Shown piece by piece: positions 15,589 to 26,742 of a stretch of DNA of 64,000 nucleotides (positions are counted from its first letter, which is position 1; every line of letters begins with the position of its first letter). Below the pieces are notes generated by a model. The model was not told where the DNA came from. It saw nothing but the letters and a program-made list of their open reading frames with translations, and did no database searches. Origin of the DNA: Rhizobium sp. TH2 (GTDB lineage Bacteria > Pseudomonadota > Alphaproteobacteria > Rhizobiales > Rhizobiaceae). The stretch spans positions 3,348,001 to 3,412,000 of the forward strand of contig NZ_CP062231.1 of NCBI RefSeq assembly GCF_024707525.1, in the 5' to 3' direction. The position numbers and the translations under genes were made by a program.

Positions 15589-16419
15589 CTAAACGGCGAT
15601 CTTTCCTGAAGCATCTTCGGCGCTGGAAACGAAAGCCAGAATATCGTCGCTGTGAACGACGCGATTCCTGCCGGATGCTTTGGCAAAATAGAGTGCCTTG
15701 TCCGCATGGGTGAGCAGGATCGAATATCCGGTTTTGCCGTCTCCGCGTGATACGCCGGCAGAGAAGGTCACCGATATTTCGGAACCATCCACGTCGAATG
15801 TGCGGGTGGCAAGGGCGGCGCGGACCAGGTCCATGACGACCATGGTTTCGTCCTTTGCGCGGTCGCGAAGAATGACGCCGAACTCCTCTCCGCCGAGACG
15901 CGCGACGGCTGCTTCGCGGCCGAGTACACGCCGCAACTCCCTGGCGACTTCGACCAGCACCGCATCGCCTGCTGCATGGCCATAGGTATCGTTGATCGCC
16001 TTGAACCGGTCGATATCGAGGATCGCCACGACATAGGGGGCGTTCAGCGCCGAGATGACATCGACGAAGGCGCGCCGGTTCATCAATCCGGTCAGCGGAT
16101 CAGTTCGCGAAAGCCGCTCGAAGGCATTGCGTGACACTGCGAGATCACGGATCGCGTTGCCGATGAGATAGTAGGCGAGAAAACAGATCGGCCCGGCGAC
16201 GAAAGCGGTCACAACCGTGTCGGCCCAAGGATCCGGCGGCAGCGTGACATGGAGAAAGCCAAGCCGGCCGAACAGCTGATAGACGCCGAAGTTCAGCCCG
16301 ACCGCGGCAATCGTCGTCCAGAATGACCGCACCAGCGCAAAACGCAGCACATCACGACGCTTGGAGAATGCGCCGACCGCAATTCTCGTGATGATCCATT
16401 GCTTGATTTGGGCGACCAT
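15589..16419 (-). CDS. Membrane diguanylate cyclase (GGDEF)
   Basis: A 276-residue protein with two membrane helices (about 28-52 and 65-90) and a C-terminal GGDEF domain. The active site is intact as GGEEF, with DIDRFKAINDTYGH upstream, so it should make cyclic di-GMP. The inhibitory RxxD site eight residues before the motif reads REAA and is absent, so product feedback there is unlikely. It lies directly after murB on the same strand, where ddl is expected in related genomes, with a 99-base gap, so it probably has its own promoter. Confidence 0.88.
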   Translation of the reverse strand: MVAQIKQWIITRIAVGAFSKRRDVLRFALVRSFWTTIAAVGLNFGVYQLFGRLGFLHVTLPPDPWADTVVTAFVAGPICFLAYYLIGNAIRDLAVSRNAFERLSRTDPLTGLMNRRAFVDVISALNAPYVVAILDIDRFKAINDTYGHAAGDAVLVEVARELRRVLGREAAVARLGGEEFGVILRDRAKDETMVVMDLVRAALATRTFDVDGSEISVTFSAGVSRGDGKTGYSILLTHADKALYFAKASGRNRVVHSDDILAFVSSAEDASGKIAV

Positions 16420-16518
16420 AGTTAGCGCTTTCGAGTCCGCGCATATTATGGTCGGCTAAATATTAAGAACGTCTTTCAACGGAAACAGACATCCGAGCGA
16501 TCGGCCGAAAATCTCGTA

Positions 16519-17481
16519 TCAGGAGGCAAAACGCGACACTTCCGCGCCCTGGATGAACTGGCCGATCCGCTTGATTTCCCATTCCAGCAGGATGCCGGAA
16601 TGTTCGAACACGCGCCGTCGCACCGTCTCGCCGAGGCTTTCGAGATCATAGCCGGTGGCGTGGCCGATATTGATCATGAAATTGCAGTGGAGCGGCGACA
16701 TTTGCGCGCCACCGATCTGCAAGCCACGGCATCCTGCCTCGTCGATCAGCTTCCAGGCCGAATTGTCGGGCGGGTTCTTGAAGGTCGAACCACCGGTCTT
16801 TTCCTTCACCGGCTGCACCGTTTCGCGATGATGGCGCACGGCGTCCATCTCGGTGCGGATCTTGGCCTTGTCGTCGGCATAGCCTTCGAAGATGCCATGC
16901 GTGAAGATCAGGCCTTCGGGTACCACGGACTTGCGATAGCTGTATTTCATCTCGGCATTCGAAAGCGTGACGCGATTGCCCCTGCGATCGACCGCCTCGA
17001 CTGAAACGACGCGTTCCCTAGTCTCGGTGCCGTTGGCGCCGGCGTTCATCTTCAGCGCGCCGCCGATCGAGCCGGGAATGCCGTAATAGAAGGCAAAGCC
17101 GCCGATGCCGTGATCAAGCGCCATGGCGGCGATGTTCTTGTCCGGGCAGATGGCACCGGCGCGGATGCGGTTCTCGCCCGCAAGTTCGACATCGCCGAAG
17201 CCCTTGGCCGACAGACGCAACACGACACCCTTGATGCCACCGTCGCGAACCAGCAGGTTCGAACCGACGCCAACCACCGTCAACGGCACGTCTTCCGGTA
17301 ACGCCTTGAGGAAAGTGGCGAGGTCGTCAACGTCATGCGGCTGGAACATCAACTCGGCAAGGCCACCGGCGCGGAACCATGTCACGCGGTCCATCGGCGC
17401 ATCCGGCGTCAGCCTGCCTCTGATATCCTTCATACCGTCGCCGAGTTCGGCGAGCAGCGCTGCTCCATCGACCTGCTTCAT
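16519..17481 (-). CDS. murB: UDP-N-acetylenolpyruvoylglucosamine reductase MurB
   Basis: A 320-residue FAD enzyme that reduces the enolpyruvyl group to give UDP-MurNAc. The FAD-binding part shows [13 protein letters not shown] and [12 protein letters not shown], and the catalytic segment shows GGSTFKNP with the proton-donating Ser. The arrangement is that of type I/II bacterial MurB. Its start overlaps the murC stop by ATGA at 17478-17481. It is the last gene of the dcw cluster here; ddl, ftsQ, ftsA and ftsZ do not follow. Confidence 0.96.
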   Translation of the reverse strand: MKQVDGAALLAELGDGMKDIRGRLTPDAPMDRVTWFRAGGLAELMFQPHDVDDLATFLKALPEDVPLTVVGVGSNLLVRDGGIKGVVLRLSAKGFGDVELAGENRIRAGAICPDKNIAAMALDHGIGGFAFYYGIPGSIGGALKMNAGANGTETRERVVSVEAVDRRGNRVTLSNAEMKYSYRKSVVPEGLIFTHGIFEGYADDKAKIRTEMDAVRHHRETVQPVKEKTGGSTFKNPPDNSAWKLIDEAGCRGLQIGGAQMSPLHCNFMINIGHATGYDLESLGETVRRRVFEHSGILLEWEIKRIGQFIQGAEVSRFAS

Positions 17482-18893
17482 TGTTTTTTTCCTGACAGCG
17501 CCGCCAAATCCTTAGGCAACGCCCCAGCCCAATTCGTGATGTTTCCTGCGCCCAAGAGAACCACATAATCGCCCGGTCGCGCAATGGCGGCGACAAAGGG
17601 CGGCAGCGCATCGGGGGTCGCCAGGAACCGCACATCGCGATGACCGCCGGACTTGATGCGCGAGACCAGTTCCTCGGATGTCACGCCCTCGATCGGGTCT
17701 TCGCCGGCCGAATAGATCGGCGCGATGAACACCGTGTCGGCATCGTTGAAGCAGGACGCGAATTCCTCGAACAGGCTGGCGACGCGGCTATAGCGATGCG
17801 GCTGATGGATGGCGACGATGCGGCCGTCGCAGCTGTCGCGCGCGGCTCTCAGTACGGCCTTGATCTCGACGGGATGATGGCCGTAATCATCAAAGATCTG
17901 GACGCCGTTCCATTCACCGGTATTGGTGAAGCGCCGCTTGACGCCTGCAAAGCCCGCAAGGCCCTTGCGGATGTCTTCGGTCGAAATGCCGAGTCGCTGG
18001 GCGACCGCGATTGCCGCCGTGGCGTTGGAGACGTTGTGGCGTCCCGGCATCGGCATGCGGAGTTCGTCCAGATGAATGACCTGACCGGTGCGGCGGCGGC
18101 GGATTTCCACATCGAAGATCGAGACGGGACCTTCGAAGCGCACATTCTTGAACCGAACGTCGGCCTGCGGGTTCTCGCCATAGGTGACGACCTTGCGATC
18201 CTCGATCTTGGAGACCATCGCCTGTACTTCGGGATGGTCGAGGCACATCACGCCGAAGCCGTAGAAGGGTACGTTTTCCACGAACTGCCGGAATGCGGCT
18301 CGGGCATTGTCGAACGTGCCGTAATGATCGAGATGCTCGGGATCGATATTGGTGATCACAGCGATTTCGGCCGGCAGCTTGAGGAAGGTGCCGTCGGATT
18401 CGTCGGCCTCAACCACCATCCACTCGCCCTCGCCCATGCGGGCATTGGTGCCATAGGCGTTGATGATGCCGCCATTGATCACGGTCGGGTCGAGCCCACC
18501 GGCTTCGAGCAGCGTGCCGACCAGCGAGGTCGTCGTCGTCTTGCCGTGCGTGCCGCCGATGGCGATGGCATTGCGGAAGCGCATGAGCTCCGCCAGCATC
18601 TCGGCGCGACGCACCACGGGCAGCAGCTTTTCGCGCGCCGCGACGAGTTCCGGATTGGTCTTCTTGATCGCGGTGGACACGACCACCACCTCGGCATCGC
18701 CAAGATTTTCGGCCTTGTGGCCGACATGGACCTCGATGCCCTTGGCACGCAGGCGCTGCACGTTGGCGCTGTCGGCCTGGTCGGAGCCCTGGACCTTGTG
18801 GCCGAGATTGTGCAGCACTTCGGCGATGCCGCTCATGCCGATGCCGCCGATGCCGATGAAATGGACGAGCCCGATGCTCTTGGGCATTTTCAT
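17478..18893 (-). CDS. murC: UDP-N-acetylmuramate--L-alanine ligase MurC
   Basis: A 471-residue Mur ligase that adds L-Ala to UDP-MurNAc with ATP. The N-terminal nucleotide fold [14 protein letters not shown], the ATP loop [13 protein letters not shown] (about 117-129) and the family's [10 protein letters not shown] motif are seen. Length is standard. It overlaps both neighbours by four bases (ATGA at 18890-18893 with murG, and at 17478-17481 with murB), which indicates coupled translation. Confidence 0.97.
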   Translation of the reverse strand: MKMPKSIGLVHFIGIGGIGMSGIAEVLHNLGHKVQGSDQADSANVQRLRAKGIEVHVGHKAENLGDAEVVVVSTAIKKTNPELVAAREKLLPVVRRAEMLAELMRFRNAIAIGGTHGKTTTTSLVGTLLEAGGLDPTVINGGIINAYGTNARMGEGEWMVVEADESDGTFLKLPAEIAVITNIDPEHLDHYGTFDNARAAFRQFVENVPFYGFGVMCLDHPEVQAMVSKIEDRKVVTYGENPQADVRFKNVRFEGPVSIFDVEIRRRRTGQVIHLDELRMPMPGRHNVSNATAAIAVAQRLGISTEDIRKGLAGFAGVKRRFTNTGEWNGVQIFDDYGHHPVEIKAVLRAARDSCDGRIVAIHQPHRYSRVASLFEEFASCFNDADTVFIAPIYSAGEDPIEGVTSEELVSRIKSGGHRDVRFLATPDALPPFVAAIARPGDYVVLLGAGNITNWAGALPKDLAALSGKKQ

Positions 18894-20014
18894 GCTGTTA
18901 CCTCTTTGAAATCGGACACCGGCTTGCCATCCGCGATCGCCTCGACGAGATCGGCGAGGCGGCGGGCGGCATGCGGCTTGCCAGTCGCCTTGGCTGCGCG
19001 GGCGGTGTCTGCGAGCTTTTCCGGCTCGTCCATCGCGTGACGCAGGATCTTGGCGAGCTTCTCCGACGACAGAGCCGATTGCGCGATAACCTTGGCACCG
19101 CCCTCGGCCTGGAGTGCGGCCGCATTAGCCGCCTGGTCATGATCGAGTGCATAGGGATAGGGAACGAGGACCGAGGGCCGGCCGATCACCGCAAGCTCGG
19201 AAACGGTCGATGCACCGGAACGGCTGATCACCAGGTTGGCATCAGCAATGCGCCTCGGCATGTCGCCGAAGAATGGCGAAACATCGGCGGCCATGCCCAG
19301 TTTGCCATAGCTCGCATTGACCGCGTCCTGGTCCTCGGCCCGCGCCTGCTGCGTGACCCTGAGCCGCTTGCGGTACTGGTCTTCGAGCAGGCATATGGCC
19401 GACGGAATGGCGCTTGAGAAAAACTGCGCACCCTGGCTGCCGCCGAAGACGACGAGGTTGAACGGGTCGTTCTCGCCCGAGGCTACATAAGACTTGCCAG
19501 CAGCGGCGACGACATCCGGCCGTACAGGATTGCCCGTTACCACCGTCTTGCCGGAATGCGCTCCCGATCCCTCGGGCAGAAAGCCGCCGGCGATGGCCTG
19601 GACGCGCGAGGCCATGAGCTTGTTGGCGCGGCCCATGACGGCATTCTGCTCATGAATCAGCGATGGTATTTTCATCCCCGTCGCAGCCAATAGCGGCGGT
19701 ACGGTCGGGTAGCCGCCAAAGCCGATAACCGCCTTCGGCTTCAGCCTGCTGAAAAGCCTGCGCGCCATGCGCATGCCGCGCCACAGCGTCAGCAGCGATT
19801 TCGCCAGCGCGATCGGGTTCTTCGATCCGATCGTTGCCGAGGGAATGACGTGGACCTCGTCGGCGGGGAACTTGCCCGCAAAGCGCTCGGCGCGGCTGTC
19901 GGTCACCAGATGGACCGCATAGCCCCGGGCTTTCAATTCGTGCCCCAGCGCCTCGGCCGGAAACAGATGGCCGCCGGTTCCGCCGGCGGCGAGGACGATC
20001 AAGCCCTTTTCCAT
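18890..20014 (-). CDS. murG: Lipid II synthase MurG
   Basis: A 374-residue GT28 glycosyltransferase that moves GlcNAc from UDP-GlcNAc to lipid I at the inner face of the membrane. The N-terminal [16 protein letters not shown] is the G-loop. [12 protein letters not shown] is the second Gly-rich loop, and [18 protein letters not shown] is the UDP-GlcNAc site. It lies between ftsW (4-base gap) and murC (4-base overlap). Confidence 0.97.
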   Translation of the reverse strand: MEKGLIVLAAGGTGGHLFPAEALGHELKARGYAVHLVTDSRAERFAGKFPADEVHVIPSATIGSKNPIALAKSLLTLWRGMRMARRLFSRLKPKAVIGFGGYPTVPPLLAATGMKIPSLIHEQNAVMGRANKLMASRVQAIAGGFLPEGSGAHSGKTVVTGNPVRPDVVAAAGKSYVASGENDPFNLVVFGGSQGAQFFSSAIPSAICLLEDQYRKRLRVTQQARAEDQDAVNASYGKLGMAADVSPFFGDMPRRIADANLVISRSGASTVSELAVIGRPSVLVPYPYALDHDQAANAAALQAEGGAKVIAQSALSSEKLAKILRHAMDEPEKLADTARAAKATGKPHAARRLADLVEAIADGKPVSDFKEVTA

Positions 20015-20018
20015 TCAA

Positions 20019-21176
20019 TTACTCCGCGGCCGGAGCACCGTAGCCGGTGCGGAAGAAGCTGCGCTCCTGGGCGCGCTTTTCCGGCCTGTGCCGTGTCAAT
20101 GCCAGTATGAATCCGGCCGTGACACATATGGCAATCTGCGACGAACCGCCATAGGAAATCAGCGGCAAAGTCATACCTTTTGCCGGCAAAAGCTGCAAAT
20201 TCACACCAATATTGATGATCGACTGGAAGCCGATCTGCAATACGAGGCCGGCAACGGCAAAGCGGGTGAAGTGGCTGCGGTCGCGAAAAGCGTGCGACAG
20301 GCCGCGCATGACGACGAAAATGTATAGCCCGAGCAGCGCCATGCAGAAGATCACGCCGAACTCCTCGGCAGCGACTGAGAAGACGAAGTCCGTGTGGCTG
20401 TCGGGCAGGATGCGCTTGACGATGCCCTCGCCCGGACCGGAGCCGAACCAGCTTCCGCGTACGATCGCCTCATGGGCGGTATCGACCTGGTAGGTATTGC
20501 CCTCGCCAGTCAGGAACTGATTGATGCGCAATGCGACATGCGGGAAAAAGCCATAGGCAAAGAACAGACCGCCCGCCGCACCGCCCGCCATCAGCACGAT
20601 CCAGATCCACGGCATGCCGGCCATGAAGAACATCGAACCCCAGACGGCGGTCGTGAGAATCGTCTGGCCGAGGTCAGGCTCGGCGATGAGAAGGGCCGCG
20701 ACGATGACGAACAGGATCATAGCGAAGAGATTGCCGGGAATATCGGGCTGCCGCTGATGCTCGGCGAACAGCCAGGCGCAGACCACGACGAAAGCCGGCT
20801 TCATGAATTCCGATGGCTGGATCGACAGGAACGAAATGGTGATCCAGCGGCGTGAACCCTTCACTTCCATGCCGATGAAGAGGACCAGCACCATCATCGC
20901 CAGCGACACCACCAGCATGATCATCGCCGCACGGCGCACCTGGCGCGGCGACAGGAAGGAGAGGCCGACCATCACGATGATCGACGGCAGCAGGAAGAGC
21001 GCATGACGCTCGACGAAATGGAAACTATCGAGGCCGATTCGCTCGGCAACCGCCGGAGAAGCCGCGAAGGACAGCATGAAGCCGGTGCCGATAAGAAGAA
21101 CGAAAACCGCCAGGAAATACCGGTCGATCGTCCAGAACCACTCCGCCAGTGGCCCCCGTTCCGCTCTGCTTACCAT
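20019..21176 (-). CDS. ftsW: Septal peptidoglycan polymerase FtsW
   Basis: A 385-residue SEDS membrane protein with about ten helices, which polymerises glycan strands at the septum together with FtsI. Family parts such as GSRRWI, IQPSEFMKPAFV and GMTLPLISYGGSS are visible. The ATG at 21174-21176 is chosen because a GAGGA site lies nine bases upstream; a longer start at 21233 has none. The C-terminal tail is basic. A CtrA-type box lies at 21215-21229, 39 bases ahead, and there is a 129-base gap to murD, so ftsW probably has its own promoter. Confidence 0.95.
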   Translation of the reverse strand: MVSRAERGPLAEWFWTIDRYFLAVFVLLIGTGFMLSFAASPAVAERIGLDSFHFVERHALFLLPSIIVMVGLSFLSPRQVRRAAMIMLVVSLAMMVLVLFIGMEVKGSRRWITISFLSIQPSEFMKPAFVVVCAWLFAEHQRQPDIPGNLFAMILFVIVAALLIAEPDLGQTILTTAVWGSMFFMAGMPWIWIVLMAGGAAGGLFFAYGFFPHVALRINQFLTGEGNTYQVDTAHEAIVRGSWFGSGPGEGIVKRILPDSHTDFVFSVAAEEFGVIFCMALLGLYIFVVMRGLSHAFRDRSHFTRFAVAGLVLQIGFQSIINIGVNLQLLPAKGMTLPLISYGGSSQIAICVTAGFILALTRHRPEKRAQERSFFRTGYGAPAAE

Positions 21177-21214
21177 ACGCAAATCCTCTTTTTTGCCATG
21201 ATGCAGGCAACCTC

Positions 21215-21229
21215 TTAATTTGCTGTTAA
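21215..21229. promoter_or_regulatory. Full CtrA box upstream of ftsW
   Basis: TTAA-TTTGCTG-TTAA (followed by C) matches exactly the CtrA consensus TTAA-N7-TTAA(C). It lies 39 bases before the ftsW start in one of the few real gaps of the dcw cluster. CtrA is the cell-cycle master regulator of Alphaproteobacteria and is known to control division genes. Confidence 0.6.
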
Positions 21230-21305
21230 CCACATCCGCCGCGACGCGGTTTTCCAGCCGGAATCAAGACACTACCGGGCCAAGCATGAGGCAGGCTTGC
21301 CGCCT

Positions 21306-22694
21306 TCACACAAGCATTGTAACGCCATCGAGCTTGGCGACGAGTGCGACGAAATGATCGCCGCGCACTTCGAAATTCTTGAACTGGTCAAAGCTCGCGC
21401 AGGCCGGTGACAACATCACCACGGCACCGGCCCGGTCGTCCTTCTCGGCGTCCTTCGACGCGTGCAAGACGGCGTTCTCCAAAGTGCCGGAGATCTCGTA
21501 CTCGACATCGGTGCCGAGGGTAGCCGCGAATTGCGGTGCCGCTTCGCCGATCAGATAGGCCTTGGCGATGCGGTTGTAGAGCGGCTTCAGCGATGCGATG
21601 CCGCCCTCCTTGGGCAAGCCGCCAGCGATCCAGTAGATGCGATCATAGGAGGAAAGCGCGGGCGCCGCCGCTTCCGCATTGGTCGCCTTGGAATCGTTGA
21701 CGAAGGTCACCGAACCGCGCCGGCCCACTGGCTGCATGCGGTGCTTGAGACCGGGGAAGGATTTGAGGCCCGCGCGAATTTCCTCTGCCGTGACGCCGAC
21801 GGCCAGGCAGGCGGCAATCGCCGCCGACGCATTCTGGGCATTGTGTGAGCCGCGCAAGGTCTGGATGCCGTCGAGATCGGCGACCAGTTCGGCCTTGCCG
21901 GCGACGGCCTGAAAAATCTTCTGGCCGTCGGCGTAAAGGCCGTTCGCCAATATGTGCCGGCGCGAGATGCGGGTCACGTTGACGCCTGCATGTTCCAACC
22001 GGTCGGCGATCAGGCTGCAATAGCTGTCGTCGTCGCCGACGATGGCCGTGCCAGAGCCCGCCACCAGCCGCTCCTTGACATCGGCATAATGCTGCATGGT
22101 GCCGTGGCGGTCGAGATGATCGGGCGTGAGATTGAGCAGGATGCCGGCGGTCGGGTTGATCGTCGGCGCGAGATCGATCTGGTACGACGAGCATTCGACG
22201 ACGTAAAAGCGGTTTGAAGCGGGCGGATCGAGCGTCAGCACGGCGGTGCCGATATTGCCGCCGAGCTGCGTATCGCGGCCGGCCGATTTCAGGATATGCG
22301 CAATGAGCGCCGTTGTCGTCGATTTGCCGTTGGTGCCGGTGATCGCAATGAACGGGCACCCCGGCGCCAGCGCCCGGCGCTCGCGGCAGAACAGCTCGAC
22401 ATCGCCGATGATACCAACGCCGGCGGCATGGGCCAGATCAACCGTCCAATGCGGCTTCGGATGGGTGAGCGGCACGCCGGGCGATAGCACGAAGGCTTGG
22501 AATGCCGACCAGTCGGCATGGTGGAGATCGGCCGTGCCGATGCCCTTGTCGGCGGCTTTCTGCACCGAATCCGGATTGTCGTCCCAGGCGGTTACATCAG
22601 CGCCGCCTGCAGCCAGGGCTTCGGCCGTTGCCAGCCCCGAGCCACCCAGGCCGAACAAGGCGACCTTTTTCCCCTTGAAAGACGTGACGATCAT
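21306..22694 (-). CDS. murD: UDP-MurNAc-L-Ala--D-Glu ligase MurD
   Basis: A 462-residue Mur ligase that adds D-Glu. The N-terminal [18 protein letters not shown] nucleotide fold, the ATP loop [16 protein letters not shown] and the C-terminal [11 protein letters not shown] motif are all typical. It follows mraY after seven bases. A 129-base gap with a CtrA box separates it from ftsW. Confidence 0.97.
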   Translation of the reverse strand: MIVTSFKGKKVALFGLGGSGLATAEALAAGGADVTAWDDNPDSVQKAADKGIGTADLHHADWSAFQAFVLSPGVPLTHPKPHWTVDLAHAAGVGIIGDVELFCRERRALAPGCPFIAITGTNGKSTTTALIAHILKSAGRDTQLGGNIGTAVLTLDPPASNRFYVVECSSYQIDLAPTINPTAGILLNLTPDHLDRHGTMQHYADVKERLVAGSGTAIVGDDDSYCSLIADRLEHAGVNVTRISRRHILANGLYADGQKIFQAVAGKAELVADLDGIQTLRGSHNAQNASAAIAACLAVGVTAEEIRAGLKSFPGLKHRMQPVGRRGSVTFVNDSKATNAEAAAPALSSYDRIYWIAGGLPKEGGIASLKPLYNRIAKAYLIGEAAPQFAATLGTDVEYEISGTLENAVLHASKDAEKDDRAGAVVMLSPACASFDQFKNFEVRGDHFVALVAKLDGVTMLV

Positions 22695-22701
22695 AGCAGG
22701 C

Positions 22702-23802
22702 TCACCGGATCTTCAGCGTGGCGAGGCCAAGGAGGGCAAGAATGACGGAAATGATCCAGAATCGGATCACGACCTGGCTTTCCGTCCAGCCCTTCTTTTC
22801 GAAATGGTGGTGGATCGGCGCCATCAGGAAGACGCGCTTTCCCGTGAGCTTGAAGCTGCCGACCTGGATGATGACCGAAAGCGTTTCCATCACGAAGACG
22901 CCGCCGATGATGGCCATCACGATCTCATGCTTGGTGGCAACCGCGACCGAACCGATCAGGCCGCCGAGCGAGAGCGAACCCGTGTCGCCCATGAAGATGG
23001 CGGCAGGTGGCGCGTTGAACCACAGGAAGCCGAGGCCTGCCCCTATCACCGTCGCGACGACCACCGTCAACTCGCCTGTACCGGGCACGAAATTGATCTG
23101 CAGGTAATTCGAAAACACGGCGTTGCCGGCGAGATAGGCGATCACGCCGAACGAGGCGGATGCGATCATCACGGGCACGATCGCGAGGCCATCCAGTCCG
23201 TCAGTGAAGTTCACGGCATTGCCCGCCGCCACAATCACGAAGGCGCCGAAGATCACGAAGAAATAGCCGAGATTGAGCAACAGATCCTTGAAGAACGGAA
23301 AGGCGACGGAGGTGCCGATTGTCGAGCCCGGCTGGCCGGCGGCCATCGCCGTTCTCATCATGAAATAGCATGCAACGGCTGCGATCACGGCTTCCACGAG
23401 CAGTCGCCATTTACCCCCAAACCCCGCCGTCGTCTGCTTGGTCACCTTGAGATAATCGTCATAAAAGCCGATCAGGCCGAAACCGAGCATCACAAGCAGG
23501 CAAGAGACGACATAGACATTGCCGAGATCGGCCCAGAGCAGCGACGAAATCACCACCGCGACGAGAATCATCAACCCGCCCATCGTCGGCGTGCCGGCTT
23601 TCTTGAGATGCGTCTGGGGACCATCGGCGCGGATCGGCTGGCCCTTGCCCTGCCGGACCCTGAGCGAGTCGATCATGCGCGGGCCGAAGAAGAAGACGAT
23701 GAGCGCGGAGGTGAAAAGTGCGGCACCGGCCCGGAAGGTGATGTACCGGAACAGATTGAATATCTGCAGATGATCCGCGAATTCCACCAGCCACAAAAAC
23801 AT
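22702..23802 (-). CDS. mraY: Phospho-MurNAc-pentapeptide transferase MraY
   Basis: A 366-residue protein with ten membrane helices that makes lipid I from UDP-MurNAc-pentapeptide and undecaprenyl phosphate. Catalytic parts seen are [19 protein letters not shown] and the His motif [14 protein letters not shown]. The ATG at 23800-23802 behind AGGGGA is preferred to the TTG just before it. It lies 21 bases after murF. Confidence 0.97.
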   Translation of the reverse strand: MFLWLVEFADHLQIFNLFRYITFRAGAALFTSALIVFFFGPRMIDSLRVRQGKGQPIRADGPQTHLKKAGTPTMGGLMILVAVVISSLLWADLGNVYVVSCLLVMLGFGLIGFYDDYLKVTKQTTAGFGGKWRLLVEAVIAAVACYFMMRTAMAAGQPGSTIGTSVAFPFFKDLLLNLGYFFVIFGAFVIVAAGNAVNFTDGLDGLAIVPVMIASASFGVIAYLAGNAVFSNYLQINFVPGTGELTVVVATVIGAGLGFLWFNAPPAAIFMGDTGSLSLGGLIGSVAVATKHEIVMAIIGGVFVMETLSVIIQVGSFKLTGKRVFLMAPIHHHFEKKGWTESQVVIRFWIISVILALLGLATLKIR

Positions 23803-23823
23803 CAATCGTCCCCTAAAGTCCCG

Positions 23824-25248
23824 TTAGGCCGCGCCAGCAGCCGGAAAATTCGTCGTCAGCGCCGAGACGATCCGGCCGAAGCCCGTTCCCTTCGAAGACT
23901 TGACCATAAGCACGTCGCCCGGCCTGATATTCTCGAGTATATAGGCCGCAAGCTCGTCCGCATCCTGCCGATACACTGTCTGTGAGGCCTCGCCAAGCGC
24001 ATCGCGCAAATAGGCCATATCAGGACCCGCGAGCCAGATGTCGGTGATCCCGGCTGCCTGCAGGGGTGCCGCGAGCCCGGCATGGACTTCCGCCGAGTGC
24101 TCGCCCATCTCCAGCATGTCGCCGAGAATGGCGATCCTGCGCCCGCCCTCGCCCGACCGCGCCGCTTCCAGCAGTGCGATAGCCGCCCGCATCGAGGCCG
24201 GATTGGCATTGTAGCTTTCATCAATCAGCGTGAAGGTGCCGCCCGGCGCTCTGAGATGAATTCGCTGGCCACGCCCCTTGGCTGCGGTGACATCTCCAAA
24301 AGCCGCGACGACCGTTTCGAGATCGGCGCCCGCGAGGTAGCATGCGGCCAGCACGGCCACCGCATTCTCGGCAATGTGCCGGCCCGGCGCCTTGAGATTG
24401 ACCTCGACGGTACGGCCGCCGATGACCGCCCAGAACGTCGCGCTGTCGCCCTCGGACTGATAATCGACCAGCCGGAAATCGGCTTTGGCGCTGACACCGA
24501 AGGAATGAATGTTGGCGATGCGGCAAGCCGCTGCGACGGTTTCGAGATAATCGAACTGGCTGTTGTCGCGGTTAAGCAGCACATGGCCATCGGCGACGAC
24601 GCCTTCGAATATCTCAGCCTTGGCGGCGGCGATCTCCTCGATATTGCGGAAATTGCCGAGATGGGCGGCGGCGATCGTCGTGATGATGGCGATATGAGGC
24701 TCGACCATCTTGACCAGCGGCCGGATCTCGTCGGGATGGTTCATGCCGATCTCGAAGACGCCGAAATCGGCATTCTCCGGCAGCCGCGACAAGGTCAGCG
24801 GCACGCCCCAGTGATTGTTGAAGGATGCCGGCGAGTAATGCACGCTACCGCAGGCAGAGAGAACCTGGCGCAGCATCTCCTTGGTCGTTGTCTTGCCGAC
24901 AGAGCCCGTAACCGCGATGATCTTGGCGCTCGTCCGCTGCCGCGCGGCATGCCCGAGCTTCTCCATTGCCTCGAGCACATCGCCGACGACGATCAGCGGC
25001 GTCGTGATCCGGCCGAGTGCCGGCAGCTTGGCCTCGGAAACCACCAATAGCGCTGCACCATTGGCGGCCGCCACATTGGCAAAGTCGTGCCCGTCCACGC
25101 GGTCGCCCTTGATGGCGAAGAACGCTTCACCGCCCTTGAGGTCGCGGCTGTCTATGGAAATGCCCGTGATGCCCTGCGGCATCGAGCCGATGGGACGGCC
25201 CGCCATGGCAGCGATCATATCGGCGGTTTTCCAGAGATACTCCGTCAT
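23824..25248 (-). CDS. murF: UDP-MurNAc-tripeptide--D-Ala-D-Ala ligase MurF
   Basis: A 474-residue Mur ligase that completes the pentapeptide. The N-terminal [16 protein letters not shown] substrate domain, the ATP loop [14 protein letters not shown] and the [14 protein letters not shown] motif are characteristic of MurF. Its ATG overlaps the murE stop by four bases at 25245-25248. Confidence 0.97.
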   Translation of the reverse strand: MTEYLWKTADMIAAMAGRPIGSMPQGITGISIDSRDLKGGEAFFAIKGDRVDGHDFANVAAANGAALLVVSEAKLPALGRITTPLIVVGDVLEAMEKLGHAARQRTSAKIIAVTGSVGKTTTKEMLRQVLSACGSVHYSPASFNNHWGVPLTLSRLPENADFGVFEIGMNHPDEIRPLVKMVEPHIAIITTIAAAHLGNFRNIEEIAAAKAEIFEGVVADGHVLLNRDNSQFDYLETVAAACRIANIHSFGVSAKADFRLVDYQSEGDSATFWAVIGGRTVEVNLKAPGRHIAENAVAVLAACYLAGADLETVVAAFGDVTAAKGRGQRIHLRAPGGTFTLIDESYNANPASMRAAIALLEAARSGEGGRRIAILGDMLEMGEHSAEVHAGLAAPLQAAGITDIWLAGPDMAYLRDALGEASQTVYRQDADELAAYILENIRPGDVLMVKSSKGTGFGRIVSALTTNFPAAGAA

Positions 25249-26693
25249 GCCGCAAGCGCCTTCCTGATTTCCTCATGGTCGGAGAACGGCAGCACCTTGT
25301 CGCCGATGATCTGGCCTTCCTCATGGCCCTTCCCCGCAACGATCAGCGTATCGCCCGCGCCGAGCATATGAACGGCCCGGCGGATTGCATCGGCCCGGTC
25401 GCCGATCTCGACAGCACCCTTGGCGGCAGCCATGATCTCCGAGCGGATCTGCGACGGAACCTCGCTTCTCGGATTGTCGTCCGTCACAATCGTCACGTCG
25501 GCAAGCCGCGTCGCGACCTCTCCCATAATGGGCCGCTTGCCCTTGTCGCGATCGCCGCCGCAGCCGAACACCACGACCACGCGGCCGGTGGTGAAGGGAC
25601 GAACCGAGGTCAGCACCTTTTCCAGCGCATCCGGCTTGTGCGCGTAATCGACATAGCAGAGCGCGCCGTCCTTGGTATGGCCCACCAGTTCCAGCCGGCC
25701 CGGCGCCCCATGAATATGGTGCAGCGCCTGCAGCGCCTTCGCCGCAGGCACGCCCGTGACAATGGCGAGCCCAGCCGAGACGATGGCATTGGCGATCTGG
25801 AAATCACCGGCCAGCGGCAGGTGAACCTCGAATATCTCGCCGCCGTGATGGATCTCGGCGACCTGCTTGTCACGGAAATGCTCAACGCGCTTCAATGACA
25901 GGAAATCGCCCTTGCGGCCGACGGTGCAGACGTCGAGGCTCGCGGATTTCGCCGCCGTGATCGCCTTGCCCGACCACTCGTCGTCCGAATAGACGATAGC
26001 CGGCGCACCGTTCGGCAGCAGCGTATCGAACAGCCGCATCTTGCTCTGGAAATAGTGTTCGACCGTCGGATGGTAATCCATGTGATCGCGGCCAAGATTG
26101 GTGAAGGCACCAGCGGCGAGCCTCACCCCATCGAGGCGGCGCTGGTCGAGGCCGTGGCTGGAAGCTTCCATCGCGCCATGGCTGACGCCTTCGTTGGCAA
26201 GGTCGGCCAGCAGCCGGTGCAGCGTCACCGGGTCGGGCGTCGTCAGCGAACCGTAATCGTTGCGGCCGGGCGCGATAACGCCTGTCGTGCCGATTTGGGC
26301 TGCGGCGAGCCCGGCCTGCGCCCAGATCTGCCGGACGAAGGATGCGACCGAGGTCTTGCCGGCAGTGCCGGTCACCGCGACCATCGTCTTTGGCTGTGCG
26401 TGGAAAAGATTGGCAGCGGAAATCGCGAGCAGCCGACGCGGATCGTCGACTTTCAGCACGGGAACGGCCGCATCAGATATAGCTGTGGATAGACCTGTCA
26501 CGACGGCGGCGGCGCCTCGCGCCATCGCATCCTGCGCATAGGTCGCACCATCCGCCTTGGTACCGGCGAGCGCAAAGAACAAGTCGCCCGGCTTCACCGA
26601 ACGGCTGTCCGAGGAAATACCTGAAATCTCGATGCCTTCGGCCTGTGCTGCGACCCCGGCATAAGCGCCGCCCATCACGTCCCCGAGCTTCAT
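25245..26693 (-). CDS. murE: UDP-MurNAc-dipeptide--diaminopimelate ligase MurE
   Basis: A 482-residue Mur ligase. [16 protein letters not shown] is the UDP-binding entry and [13 protein letters not shown] the ATP loop. The motif TDDNPRSE is the one linked to meso-diaminopimelate specificity, so the cell wall should be of the usual Gram-negative DAP type. A 49-base gap separates it from ftsI. Confidence 0.97.
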   Translation of the reverse strand: MKLGDVMGGAYAGVAAQAEGIEISGISSDSRSVKPGDLFFALAGTKADGATYAQDAMARGAAAVVTGLSTAISDAAVPVLKVDDPRRLLAISAANLFHAQPKTMVAVTGTAGKTSVASFVRQIWAQAGLAAAQIGTTGVIAPGRNDYGSLTTPDPVTLHRLLADLANEGVSHGAMEASSHGLDQRRLDGVRLAAGAFTNLGRDHMDYHPTVEHYFQSKMRLFDTLLPNGAPAIVYSDDEWSGKAITAAKSASLDVCTVGRKGDFLSLKRVEHFRDKQVAEIHHGGEIFEVHLPLAGDFQIANAIVSAGLAIVTGVPAAKALQALHHIHGAPGRLELVGHTKDGALCYVDYAHKPDALEKVLTSVRPFTTGRVVVVFGCGGDRDKGKRPIMGEVATRLADVTIVTDDNPRSEVPSQIRSEIMAAAKGAVEIGDRADAIRRAVHMLGAGDTLIVAGKGHEEGQIIGDKVLPFSDHEEIRKALAA

Positions 26694-26742
26694 ACGCGCC
26701 GTGCCCCTCGTCCTGTTCGAATCAGGATTTCGTTTTTACCCG

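Noticed and set aside
22246..23985. Long plus-strand frame across murD, mraY and murF
   Set aside because: It runs across three conserved genes on the other strand and has no start signal.
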